Assembly: GCA_046704385.1 (NCBI GenBank)
Contig: JBJKSB010000009.1
Coordinates: forward strand, 1-64,000
Source of the DNA: GH45 sp046704385
GTDB lineage: Bacteria; Bacteroidota; Bacteroidia; Bacteroidales; SZUA-534
Direction: 5' to 3'
DNA length: 64,000 bases
The position numbers were made by a program, and so were the translations under genes. The notes below the pieces were generated by a model that searched no databases, was not told where the DNA came from, and saw only the letters and a list, made by a program, of their open reading frames with translations. This document shows positions 40,800-49,902 of the stretch, one piece after another (the first letter of the stretch is position 1; every line of letters begins with the position of its first letter).

Positions 40800-41726
40800 A
40801 TGTCTCAAAAAGAAAATTGCCCTTTATGTGGACAAAGTGGTTTTTTTAGTATACAAAATGGCAAGGATTACTTCGTTTTTAATGGTGATTCACCATCTTT
40901 TAGCGTTTTATATTGTTCTGATTGTCTGACGGGATACACTTATCCACCACTTTCTGACCACGAATTGTCAGATTACTATCCAGAAAAATTTGAAGCATAT
41001 AATCCTAAAAAAGGTTTTGCAGGAAGACTACAAACCTATAAATATAAAGAGGATATCAAACGTATTCGCCGTAATTATAAAAACAAAAAAGCGATTACGA
41101 TCTTCGAAATAGGAGCGGGGAGAGGTGAGTTTTTGTATGAAGCAAAAAAAGCAAACTGTATTGTAGAGGGTATTGAACCAGGAGAAAGTGGTGTTGAGTT
41201 TGCAAAAAATAATTATGGAATTGAGCTTCATAGAGGATATGCTTCAGCAATCAACTTTAAAAAAAAATACGATGTAATTGTACTACGGCATGTATTGGAA
41301 CACCTCAATGATTTTAGTTCGTGCCTCAAAGTAATTCATGAATCAGGATTAAATGCAGGAGGAAGTATCTATATTAAAATTCCTCGTATGGATTCATGGG
41401 AATCTTATATATTTGGTAAATTTTGGCATGGATATGACTTACCCAGGCACCGAGTTCATTTTAGTAAGGCAGGTATTATAAAAATTCTAAACAATTTGGG
41501 ATATGTTAATGTAAAAGTCAAGTCAGAGATAGTACCTAATGATATAATGAGGAGTGTTTTATATTACAGCGAGCATGGAAAGTATGCATTACTACGATTT
41601 ACATCAAAGACATTTTCATTGTTGCCGAATATACTTAAAACAGTTTTAAGTCAATTGATTGGTATAATGTTGTCCCCATTTTGCCCGGGAAGAATGGTTG
41701 TTATTGCGAATAAAAAACAAGAATGA
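40800..41726 (+). CDS. SAM-dependent methyltransferase with N-terminal zinc finger
   Basis: The 308-residue protein begins with CPLCGQ and a second Cys pair (YCSDCLTGYTYPP), a zinc-binding module frequent in sugar methyltransferases. From residue about 95 follows a class I methyltransferase domain (IFEIGAGRGEFLYEAK near residues 100-115, VIVLRHVLEHLNDF near 158-171). The C-terminal third is longer than usual and may bind the sugar acceptor. It probably methylates a sugar residue or a precursor of the polysaccharide. Confidence 0.85.
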   Translation: MSQKENCPLCGQSGFFSIQNGKDYFVFNGDSPSFSVLYCSDCLTGYTYPPLSDHELSDYYPEKFEAYNPKKGFAGRLQTYKYKEDIKRIRRNYKNKKAITIFEIGAGRGEFLYEAKKANCIVEGIEPGESGVEFAKNNYGIELHRGYASAINFKKKYDVIVLRHVLEHLNDFSSCLKVIHESGLNAGGSIYIKIPRMDSWESYIFGKFWHGYDLPRHRVHFSKAGIIKILNNLGYVNVKVKSEIVPNDIMRSVLYYSEHGKYALLRFTSKTFSLLPNILKTVLSQLIGIMLSPFCPGRMVVIANKKQE

Positions 41727-41745
41727 ATTAAATATAAATTGTAAA

Positions 41746-42504
41746 ATGTCTAAAGGTGACGATGAAAAGGATTTAATAGATTCTAAATATAAATTTCAGG
41801 TTGTAGAAAAATATAATTCAACGGCTCTCGAATATTCAAAAAATCATGAATCAAGATTTTTTTGGTTGCAATTGCCTTATAAAAGGTGTTTCGAAATTCT
41901 TTCTAAAAAAGAAATTAAATATGTTATAGATTTTGGTTGTGGTTCTGGGGTATTATTATCTAATTTGGCTAATGAATTTCCTAATGTCAATTTTATTGGT
42001 ATTGATTTTAGTAAAGAGCTTATTTCAATTGCTAAGGAGAATAATAATTCTGAAAACTTGACTTTTTATATACAGGATTTTTGTACAATCAACAATTGCG
42101 AATGGTTTCGTACTATTGAAAAAAATTCGGTTTTCTACATTTTATCAGGACCGTTGGAATATTACAGTGCTAAAGATGAATTTCCGCAAATAATGAAAAG
42201 TATTTGGGTAAAAAGCGTTAATTCTGCGATTTATTTAACTTTTCATAATGTTAATTTTTTTCTGCGCAAATGGTTTTATAATAAAGATAAAAAATACTGG
42301 AAATTAAAAGATGCAATTGATTTTTTTAAAGAAAAAGAAATTACTTATCGATACTTTTGTTTTTTTCCTATTGATTATATTTTATCAAAAATTCAAATAA
42401 TGGATAAAGTCCTATTTACAGCAGATATTTTATTTTCAAAATTACCATCATTGTTTACAAAAAAGATGTGTATGAATTTTGAATTGGTGATTTATAAATT
42501 ATAG
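41746..42504 (+). CDS. SAM-dependent methyltransferase
   Basis: ATG 41746 is preferred, as the longer frame overlaps the previous gene. The 252-residue protein has the motif I sequence YVIDFGCGSGVLLSNLA near residues 63-79 and NFIGIDFSKELISIAKEN near 84-101, then a poorly conserved C-terminus rich in Phe, Tyr and Lys. The class I SAM-binding site is intact. The substrate is unknown. It lies 19 bp after another methyltransferase gene, suggesting that the repeat unit is modified more than once. Confidence 0.82.
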   Translation: MSKGDDEKDLIDSKYKFQVVEKYNSTALEYSKNHESRFFWLQLPYKRCFEILSKKEIKYVIDFGCGSGVLLSNLANEFPNVNFIGIDFSKELISIAKENNNSENLTFYIQDFCTINNCEWFRTIEKNSVFYILSGPLEYYSAKDEFPQIMKSIWVKSVNSAIYLTFHNVNFFLRKWFYNKDKKYWKLKDAIDFFKEKEITYRYFCFFPIDYILSKIQIMDKVLFTADILFSKLPSLFTKKMCMNFELVIYKL

Positions 42505-42556
42505 CAATAAAAATCGGAAATAATTTTTTTAGCCCAGTACAACATAAATTGATAAA

Positions 42557-43528
42557 ATGAAATCAAATAAGGGTTCTTTTATAAAAAATAAATATTTAGC
42601 AAATACTTTTAAAATTGCTATTTCTATAACCCTTTTAGTTTATTTTCTTGCCAATTGTAATTTGAATGTGATTTTTAATTATGTTAAAGGTATTTCGATT
42701 TGGATATTCATTGAAATGATATTTTTATCGATTTTTGCAGTATTTATTAACTCAATAAAATGGAACCTACTTTTAAAAAAACAAAGGTTATTTAGTTTGT
42801 TTAAGCTTAATCTTATTTCTCAATTTTATACACTTATTCTTCCTGGTCAAATTGCAGGTGAGGGTATGAAAACCTTTATTCTTGGGAAAGAGGAAAAAAA
42901 TATGGGAGGGATAGCCGTTTCTGTAATTGTCGATAAAATCACGGGTTTTCTTGGAGTTTTTATACTGGCCATATTTGGTATTATTTCCAAGGGAAGTAAA
43001 CAGAACTCAATTATTTTGTGGGTAATGATCTCAGCATTAATCATTGGGATTTGTTTACTTTTTTTTCTTCAATTTGAGTTTATTTTTAAAACAATTAATT
43101 TAATTCTGAATAGAATTGAAAATAGTTTTCCCCAAAGGAATAAATTGGTACATTCGGTTCAAAATGTAATTCTTGCGTGGCATCATTATTCAAAGAAGCC
43201 AGTAACCTTAATTCTAAGTATTTTAGTAGGTATTTTATATCAGTTGTTTGGCGTATTTATTTTTTATGTAATCAGCATTGAAATAGGTGCGCATATATCT
43301 GTCATTGATTGGTTTTGGATTTTCGGGCTTTTATCATTGGCTTTGTTCCTTCCGGTTAGTATAGCTGGCATTGGAATTAGAGATGGAACTCTTGTTGGGC
43401 TTTTAGGTAGCCTATACATTGATACAGAAAAGGCTCTAGCCATATCATTTATTTTTTTTGGAATTCAAATAGTCAGCTCGCTAATAGGTAGTATTTTCAT
43501 CTTGAAAAAGAATCTTCGAGCTAGTTGA
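42557..43528 (+). CDS. YbhN/UPF0104-like membrane protein (flippase-type)
   Basis: The 323-residue protein has about eight membrane helices and the family signatures NSIKWNLLLKKQ near residue 65, LILPGQIAGEGMKTF near 94-108 and PVSIAGIGIRDGTLVG near 274-289. It belongs to the same broad family as the protein encoded at 15411. Members in polysaccharide loci are thought to move lipid-linked saccharides. Its place between methyltransferases and the GT39-like gene suggests a lipid-linked sugar donor as cargo. Confidence 0.82.
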   Translation: MKSNKGSFIKNKYLANTFKIAISITLLVYFLANCNLNVIFNYVKGISIWIFIEMIFLSIFAVFINSIKWNLLLKKQRLFSLFKLNLISQFYTLILPGQIAGEGMKTFILGKEEKNMGGIAVSVIVDKITGFLGVFILAIFGIISKGSKQNSIILWVMISALIIGICLLFFLQFEFIFKTINLILNRIENSFPQRNKLVHSVQNVILAWHHYSKKPVTLILSILVGILYQLFGVFIFYVISIEIGAHISVIDWFWIFGLLSLALFLPVSIAGIGIRDGTLVGLLGSLYIDTEKALAISFIFFGIQIVSSLIGSIFILKKNLRAS

Positions 43529-43660
43529 TACCTGTTAAGAATGAAGAACAAAAAATTGTAAAATAATATTCGACAATACCATCATCCAGAAAATAATCAA
43601 AATTGCAGAATGTATTATTGAATATTTTAATATTTTTATAAGTAGTAAAATAGAAAGAAG

Positions 43661-45334
43661 ATGATAAAAAAGGCAGATATCTCATTAAAAAATAATTTAG
43701 GGTTATATTATTTTAATAAAGCAGAAAAATATTGGTATTGGGTACTTATCTTTGCCTTTGCTTTTTTTATAATCCAGAGTATAGTAAATATTTGGCTTAT
43801 GTTATCATGGTTGGACGAAGCAAAATATTTTATGAAAGGATTCTGGTACGTTACTGGTCAGGTTCTTCCTTATAGCCATGAAGATGCGACAGGTTATCCA
43901 CCAATGTTTTTTTATGAGTTAGGGTGGTGGCAACAGATATTTGGAATCGGAATTTATACGGTTAGAATATTTTCTCTATGCGCAGGACTATTAAATTTAG
44001 GCGTATTATATGTTGTGTCAAATGAAATATTTAAAAGTAAAATACAGGCTGCCATTACAGTCCTTATATTAGCAACAAATCCTGTTGTTGTAAAGTATTT
44101 TTCCACAGCAACTCCTTTTGCCATTGTTTCCCTTATTAGCCTGGTTACATTCTACATCTTGGTTAAGCAAAATAAATATAACTGGATAATATCAAGTGCG
44201 CTATTAGGCCTGTGTTATTTTCTGCTCTTCTTCCATCGAACTAATATGATAATTGGGATTGTATTTTTCATGATTTTCCAATTGCTTTCTGCTGAAAAAT
44301 TAAAATTTAGAAGAATTTTAGTTTCATTAGGGATAGCAGCTATTTTAACTATTTGGCTTTTAAATGTATTTCCTGACAATTTATCTTTTATTGCATTGGA
44401 TTTGCCTTTAATTAAAACAGTTTTGTTAAAAATAGGTCTTATAAATAACCCATATAAATTATTCAATGAAAACACATTTTCAGCAGTGGTATCAACAGAT
44501 AATACAATTAAGGGTTTGTTATATCGTTCAGTCCCGATTTTTTTATCATTTTATATAAAGCCCTTTTTTCTTATCGTTATTTTAAGCACAATATCCTTAT
44601 ATGCTTCAATAAGAGAAAAAATTATTTCAAAGCCTATTGGTTTTGCAGCAATCTATTTTATTGTAATGTCAGTAACTCATTTTTTAGGAAGTCAAGGCTA
44701 TTGTCCGAAATGTATTCTAGCGTATACAAACTATTTCATAGTTTTTGGTGCATTGTCAGCATCATATGGTGTTATGTACCTATTTAAGGCCTCTAAATCA
44801 TCAGTGAGTGATTACTGGACAGGATTCCAACATGGATTAATCACTGTATTTATTTTTGTATCATTTGTGATTTATATTGGATATTTACCTTTTTTGATTT
44901 CAAATCCTAAACACAGTTATGTTTCAGGTGAAAATAAATTGGCAAAGAAAATCCAATCCGTTATTCCCGAAAAGGAAAAAGTACTGGTTATTGGCGGTGG
45001 TTTACCTTTTGCCCAACAGGCAGTATTCTTAGCTGGAAGAAAACTTGAACTGACTAGTATTAATCAGGAACTCAGTTATCGTAGTCTGAAAACAGGGCTT
45101 AGCGTTGAAGTTGAGAATAAAACTATTCAACAAGTAAAAGAATTAGGTTACTGGACTGATCAAATGATGGAAGAATGGATTAAAAATGAATATAATTTCA
45201 TTATTATTGATGAGGGATACAAGAATCAAGTTTCAGGATCAGAGAAATTCAAAACATTGATAGATAGTTTTTTTGTTAAAACTTCAACTTTTAAAATACC
45301 CAATCGCTCCTTTGGCTGTTATCAGAGAAGGTAA
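43661..45334 (+). CDS. GT39-like membrane glycosyltransferase (GT-C fold)
   Basis: The 557-residue protein has about ten membrane helices in its first 420 residues and a soluble C-terminal part of about 130 residues (KVLVIGGGLPFAQQAVFLAG). The first outside loop has the acidic pair in WLDEAKYFMKGFWY near residues 50-63, as in GT39/ArnT enzymes that transfer sugars from undecaprenyl phosphate. The GtrB-like enzyme at 37499 could supply that donor. The long C-terminal part is not recognised. Confidence 0.8.
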   Translation: MIKKADISLKNNLGLYYFNKAEKYWYWVLIFAFAFFIIQSIVNIWLMLSWLDEAKYFMKGFWYVTGQVLPYSHEDATGYPPMFFYELGWWQQIFGIGIYTVRIFSLCAGLLNLGVLYVVSNEIFKSKIQAAITVLILATNPVVVKYFSTATPFAIVSLISLVTFYILVKQNKYNWIISSALLGLCYFLLFFHRTNMIIGIVFFMIFQLLSAEKLKFRRILVSLGIAAILTIWLLNVFPDNLSFIALDLPLIKTVLLKIGLINNPYKLFNENTFSAVVSTDNTIKGLLYRSVPIFLSFYIKPFFLIVILSTISLYASIREKIISKPIGFAAIYFIVMSVTHFLGSQGYCPKCILAYTNYFIVFGALSASYGVMYLFKASKSSVSDYWTGFQHGLITVFIFVSFVIYIGYLPFLISNPKHSYVSGENKLAKKIQSVIPEKEKVLVIGGGLPFAQQAVFLAGRKLELTSINQELSYRSLKTGLSVEVENKTIQQVKELGYWTDQMMEEWIKNEYNFIIIDEGYKNQVSGSEKFKTLIDSFFVKTSTFKIPNRSFGCYQRR

Positions 45335-45807
45335 AATATTTATTATACAGTGTTATTTCAAGGAATACCTATACATCTATTGAATACCAATCTACCAATC
45401 ATTATAATGAATGCTGGAACAAGTTTATGTAGATGAATTACAGCTAGTATAACTAAAAATTCATAGAGTCCTAATTCCATTAATAATAAAAGAAATAAAT
45501 TAACCCTGGGTTAAATACCTGAAACAGTAATTTACTTTAATCTTTTGATATAAAAGGTTATTGAACATGATTGAAATATTGTAGTTTTACGATTGGAAAT
45601 ATAAGAGTTTATTTATATAACCTTTTTTCTTTCCCGAACAGGCTTTAAATATTTGTGAAAGAAAGAATGGTAAATATAATTAATTGCAATTCAGTGAAAT
45701 AAAAAATAAGTATAAATGGTTTGTCAAATTAGGTAAGAAGTATCATATTTAAATAATATAAGAGAATAACTGCGACTAAAATTATTGATATTTTAAATTG
45801 ACTTGAA
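45335..45807. other. Gene-free stretch with one possible 40-aa membrane peptide on the minus strand
   Basis: This 470-bp AT-rich gap holds no long frame. On the minus strand a 40-codon frame from ATG 45480 to TGA 45358 encodes a hydrophobic peptide (MELGLYEFLVILAVIHLHK at its start) with one or two membrane segments, but it has no ribosome site and may be a remnant. No promoter matching the phylum pattern was found before the gene at 45808. Confidence 0.3.
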
Positions 45808-46845
45808 ATGTATGATTATTTGGTTAATATAAATGACTCTGTAATAGAAGTATTAAAGAGACTTGATAAATTGTCAACTACACAAACTGTTTTTATAATT
45901 AACGATAATAATGTTGTTGTTGGGACAGTGACCGATGGTGATGTTAGGAGGGCTTTAATAAATGGTTATAAGCTTGATGACCCATTAACTAATTTTTGCA
46001 TTAAAAATTTTAAGTATCTAAAGGAAGGAGAAAGTAATTTTTCAAGAATCCGCGAATTTAGAAGGTTAAAACTTAAAGCTGTTCCTTTATTGAACGATAA
46101 GGGAGAATTGATCAAGGTCTATGATTTTTCAATATTAAAGTCAATATTACCAGTTGACGCAGTGATTATGGCCGGAGGCAAAGGTGAAAGACTTAAACCC
46201 TTGACCAATGATGTACCCAAACCATTATTAAAGATCGGAGGGAAAGAGATTATTTCATACAATTTTGATCGTTTGTTTAGGTATGGAATTACGAATCAAT
46301 ATATTACTGTTAATTACCTGAAAAATGATATTATCAATTTTTGTCATAATTATAATAGTGAAATCAAATTTAATTTAATTGAAGAAGAAAAATTTCAAGG
46401 TACTGCAGGATCATTAAGCCTTATTAAAGAATTTAAAAATGACGTTATTTTATTAATGAATTCTGATTTACTCACAAATATTGACTATGAAGATCTTTAC
46501 AAAACCTTTATTGAAAAAAATGCTGATATGATGGTTGCATCGATTCCCTATCATGTGAATTTACCTTATGCTATTTTTGAAACGGATGAGCGGAAAATAA
46601 TTTCGTTTAAAGAAAAACCGAATTATATATATTACGCTAATGCTGGCATATATCTTTTTAAAAAAGAATTTATTAGATTTGTGCCCACTGAGAGGGTTTA
46701 TAATGCCACTGATTTAATGGAGGATATAGTTAAAAAAGGATATAACTTATTGCATTATCCTATAAGAAGTTATTGGCTTGATATAGGTAAACATGAAGAT
46801 TTTGAACAGGCTCAGAAGGATATTATTCATATAGATTTTGACTAA
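45808..46845 (+). CDS. CBS-domain nucleotidyltransferase, PtmE-like
   Basis: The 345-residue protein has two CBS motifs in residues 1-115 (TVFIINDNNVVVGTVTDGDV near 28-47, AVPLLNDKGELI near 90-101) fused to a sugar nucleotidyltransferase domain (IMAGGKGERLKPLTNDVPKP near 121-140, MNSDLLTNIDYED near 218-230). This is the layout of PtmE, which in Campylobacter makes GDP-glucosamine for legionaminic acid. The next genes encode PtmB-, PtmF- and PtmA-like proteins, as in that cluster. Confidence 0.85.
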   Translation: MYDYLVNINDSVIEVLKRLDKLSTTQTVFIINDNNVVVGTVTDGDVRRALINGYKLDDPLTNFCIKNFKYLKEGESNFSRIREFRRLKLKAVPLLNDKGELIKVYDFSILKSILPVDAVIMAGGKGERLKPLTNDVPKPLLKIGGKEIISYNFDRLFRYGITNQYITVNYLKNDIINFCHNYNSEIKFNLIEEEKFQGTAGSLSLIKEFKNDVILLMNSDLLTNIDYEDLYKTFIEKNADMMVASIPYHVNLPYAIFETDERKIISFKEKPNYIYYANAGIYLFKKEFIRFVPTERVYNATDLMEDIVKKGYNLLHYPIRSYWLDIGKHEDFEQAQKDIIHIDFD

Positions 46846-46846
46846 T

Positions 46847-47569
46847 ATGAACATACTAATAACATTATGTGCACGAGGTGGATCAAAAGGTATCACTGGT
46901 AAAAATATAAAAGAACTTGCTGGTTACCCTTTATTAGTATATTCAATTATTTCAGCTGACAAGTTTGCATCAAATTTCAGTGATGTGAAAATTGAATTAT
47001 CCACGGATTCAGAGGAGATTAAAAAAATAGCAGGACAATATGGTTTATTTTCAGATTATATAAGACCGGAGAAATTAGCTGGTGATACCGTTGGTAAAAT
47101 TGATGCAATACATGATATCCTTGATTTTTCCGAAAAGAAATATAAAACCAAATTTGATTATATTCTTGATCTTGATGTAACTTCCCCATTAAGAACAGTT
47201 GAAGATCTTTTAACAGCATTCAATACAATTAGGAATGACCATAATGCTATTAATTTATTTTCGGTCAATAAGGCAAACCGTAGTCCGTATTTTAATATGG
47301 TGGAGCAAAAAGAAAACGGATATTATGCTTTAGTCAGAAAAACAGAAGGAAATGTACTTACGCGTCAATCAGCTCCAAAAGTCTTTGATATGAATGCTTC
47401 TTTCTATTTTTATAAAAGAGCCTTTTTTGAATCAGGAGCTAAATCAGCCATAACAAATGCATCATTAATATATGAAATGCCTCATATTTGTTTTGATCTT
47501 GATGAATCTATTGATTTTGAGTTTTTAAGTTATTTAATTGAAAACAATAAACTTGGATTCGAGTTATGA
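46847..47569 (+). CDS. CMP-nonulosonate (acylneuraminate) cytidylyltransferase, PtmB-like
   Basis: ATG 46847 follows the previous stop by 1 bp and gives 240 residues with the typical N-terminus ITLCARGGSKGITGKNIKELAG, the DLDVTSPLRTVEDL segment near 107-120, and NASFYFYKR. Such enzymes couple CTP to sialic, legionaminic or pseudaminic acid. No nonulosonic acid synthase (NeuB type) is in the window, so the sugar must come from genes elsewhere, or the substrate differs. It overlaps the next gene by 4 bp. Confidence 0.87.
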   Translation: MNILITLCARGGSKGITGKNIKELAGYPLLVYSIISADKFASNFSDVKIELSTDSEEIKKIAGQYGLFSDYIRPEKLAGDTVGKIDAIHDILDFSEKKYKTKFDYILDLDVTSPLRTVEDLLTAFNTIRNDHNAINLFSVNKANRSPYFNMVEQKENGYYALVRKTEGNVLTRQSAPKVFDMNASFYFYKRAFFESGAKSAITNASLIYEMPHICFDLDESIDFEFLSYLIENNKLGFEL

Positions 47570-48474
47570 AGGTTTTAATAGTTGGTTTAGGATCAATAGC
47601 CAAAAAACATATAAATGCTTTAAAACAAATTGACAGAAATGTTGAAGTAGTTGCACTGAGACAAACTAAAAAAAAACATAGAGATGAGGAAGAAATAAAA
47701 GCAGTTTATCATATTGAAGAATTAGCTGATTTACATTTTGATTTTGCTATTATTTCCAATCCAACCATCTTACATAAAGATACTATTGATTCCCTTATTC
47801 ATTTAACCATCCCACTATTTATAGAAAAACCTTTGCATGTAGATTTAAGTGTTTCTGAATTAATACCGATGATTAAAAATGAATCAATTCAAACCTATGT
47901 AGCATGTAACCTGCGTTTTTATGATTGTATAAAATATATGAAAAAATATATTGATAATCATCAACCCAGAATTAATGAAGTGAATGTTTATTGTGGGTCA
48001 TTTCTACCAGAATGGCGTCCCGGTATTGATTTTAGACAAAATTATAGCTCACAAAAATCATTAGGTGGAGGTGTTCATCTGGACTTAATTCATGAGCTTG
48101 ATTATTTGTACTGGTTATTTGGAAATCCTATTCAGGTTGATAAGACTTTTAAAAGCCTGTCAAGTTTAAAAATTGATGCCGTAGATTACGCTAATTATAT
48201 TCTTCACTATCCGGAATTTTGTGCTAATGTTATTTTGAACTATTTTCGCCGTGATTATAAACGAACCTTTGAAATTATTTTTGATGCTGAAACATGGTTG
48301 GTAGACTTAAAATTAAATAAGATTAGTAAAAATGGTGAAGTTTTATTTGAATCAGATCAAACATTTATTGATACTTATAAAGATCAGTTAGATTATTTTA
48401 CTGCTAATTTAAATAATTTCCATATTATGAATTCAATTGAGGAATCATACGAAGTACTTAAAATATGTTTGTAA
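47566..48474 (+). CDS. Gfo/Idh/MocA oxidoreductase, PtmF-like
   Basis: The 302-residue protein has the NAD site VLIVGLGSIAKKHINALK near residues 3-20, the FIEKPLHVD segment near 86-94 and GGGVHLDLIHELDYL with the catalytic His pair near 168-182. It overlaps the PtmB-like gene by 4 bp and precedes the PtmA-like gene by 3 bp. In Campylobacter PtmF acts with PtmA and PtmE in the supply of the glucosamine precursor for legionaminic acid. The same role is likely here, but the substrate is inferred. Confidence 0.82.
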   Translation: MKVLIVGLGSIAKKHINALKQIDRNVEVVALRQTKKKHRDEEEIKAVYHIEELADLHFDFAIISNPTILHKDTIDSLIHLTIPLFIEKPLHVDLSVSELIPMIKNESIQTYVACNLRFYDCIKYMKKYIDNHQPRINEVNVYCGSFLPEWRPGIDFRQNYSSQKSLGGGVHLDLIHELDYLYWLFGNPIQVDKTFKSLSSLKIDAVDYANYILHYPEFCANVILNYFRRDYKRTFEIIFDAETWLVDLKLNKISKNGEVLFESDQTFIDTYKDQLDYFTANLNNFHIMNSIEESYEVLKICL

Positions 48475-48477
48475 AAA

Positions 48478-49215
48478 ATGAAATTAGAAAATAGAGTAAT
48501 ACTGGTAACAGGAGGTAACGGGTTATTAGGAAAAGCATTTATTGATGATTGCAAAGAAAAAGGAGCTATAGCAATTAACGGAGATATTTCAAACGACAAT
48601 GATATTGAAGATGGTTTATTAAAGTTTGATATTACCTGTGAAGATTCAATAAATGAAGGTATTGATGCAATAATTAAAGAATACGGAAAAATTGATGGTT
48701 TGGTAAATAGTGCTTACCCTCGAACAGAAGACTGGGGAACTGATTTTCTTCATATTAAAGCGGAATCCTGGCAGCAAAATATTAATATACAAATGAATAG
48801 TTATGTATTATGTTGTCAGGCGGCTATTAAACAAATGAAAAAACAAGGAAATGGTTCTATTGTAAACATAGCTTCAATTTATGGGGTAGTTGCAAACGAT
48901 CCTACCTTATATATTGAGGCAAAAATGAAAACGGCAGCTGAATATACCGCCATAAAAGGGGGGTTAATAAATTTTACACGATATATTGCCTCATACTTCG
49001 GCGAATACGGAATTAGGGCAAACTGTGTTTCTCCTGGTGGTATTTTTGATCATCAACCCGAATCTTTTGTAAAAAAATATGAAGAACGGGTTCCGTTAAA
49101 ACGTATGGGAAACCCTGATGATATAGCTCCGGCTGTTTCATTTTTATTATCAGATGAAGCAAAATATATAACAGGACATAACTTAATGGTGGATGGTGGT
49201 TGGACCATTATTTAG
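48478..49215 (+). CDS. Short-chain dehydrogenase, PtmA-like
   Basis: The 245-residue protein is a classical SDR: VTGGNGLLGKAFID near residues 9-22, the NAYP-type position SAYPR, Ser in NIASIYG near 131-137, YTAIKGG with Tyr-x3-Lys near 157-163, and RANCVSPGGIF. PtmA-like SDRs carry the long loop between Ser and Tyr seen here (VVANDPTLYIEAKMKTAAE). It completes the PtmE, PtmB, PtmF, PtmA row, all on one tight transcript. Confidence 0.85.
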   Translation: MKLENRVILVTGGNGLLGKAFIDDCKEKGAIAINGDISNDNDIEDGLLKFDITCEDSINEGIDAIIKEYGKIDGLVNSAYPRTEDWGTDFLHIKAESWQQNINIQMNSYVLCCQAAIKQMKKQGNGSIVNIASIYGVVANDPTLYIEAKMKTAAEYTAIKGGLINFTRYIASYFGEYGIRANCVSPGGIFDHQPESFVKKYEERVPLKRMGNPDDIAPAVSFLLSDEAKYITGHNLMVDGGWTII

Positions 49216-49234
49216 TACAAAAGTTTTTATACTG

Positions 49235-49891
49235 ATGAAAATCGAAACCAATGCTCTGCAATTAATTGTTTTACAGTTAAAAAATAACTTTTTATTAACT
49301 GATAAAGAAAAGGAAGAATTGGAGTTTTTTTATGATAAAGTGTTAGATAAAATTGAGGTATGCTTCAAAGACATTAAGAGTAAATATTTTTCTATATCTG
49401 ATGAAACCTATTTTAATCCTTATCATTCTGGCCAATATGCCACTTTTCTTTATTATTACTCAAGGGTTGTTTATGAATCGGGAAATAGAATTCTAGCAGA
49501 TAAAATTTATTATTTGAATAAAATGCTGAATGCCTGTGATCTCTTTTATGAAGTAAATCTACCCGATATCTTTTATCATGAACACCCTATAGGAAGTGTT
49601 ATAGGTCGTGGAGAGATTGGTGATTATTTTGTTTATCAGCAGAACTGTACCATTGGAGGCAATAAAGGATACTATCCAAAATTAGGAAAATTTGTATGGT
49701 TACATGCAAATTCTTCTATCATTGGAAAATGTAATATTGGTAATAATGTTTTTATAGCGGCAAATGTGTTGGTAAAGGATGAAGATATACCGGATAATAC
49801 TATCGTTTTTGGCAGTTCACCAAATTTACTACTTAAATATAAACCTCCAGAGTACTTTTTAGACAAGAGTTTGTTTAAAAGTTATTGCTAG
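49235..49891 (+). CDS. Serine-acetyltransferase-like hexapeptide protein
   Basis: ATG 49235 is taken, as the frame further left overlaps the previous gene. The 218-residue protein has a helical N-terminal half and a C-terminal left-handed beta helix (HEHPIGSVIGRGEIGDYF, CTIGGNKG, IGKCNIGNNVFIAAN). The helical half plus hexapeptide part recall serine O-acetyltransferases, but in a polysaccharide locus the acceptor is more likely a sugar. The key His and Asp of CysE cannot be placed confidently. Confidence 0.72.
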   Translation: MKIETNALQLIVLQLKNNFLLTDKEKEELEFFYDKVLDKIEVCFKDIKSKYFSISDETYFNPYHSGQYATFLYYYSRVVYESGNRILADKIYYLNKMLNACDLFYEVNLPDIFYHEHPIGSVIGRGEIGDYFVYQQNCTIGGNKGYYPKLGKFVWLHANSSIIGKCNIGNNVFIAANVLVKDEDIPDNTIVFGSSPNLLLKYKPPEYFLDKSLFKSYC

Positions 49892-49902
49892 TTAATTAGA
49901 GA

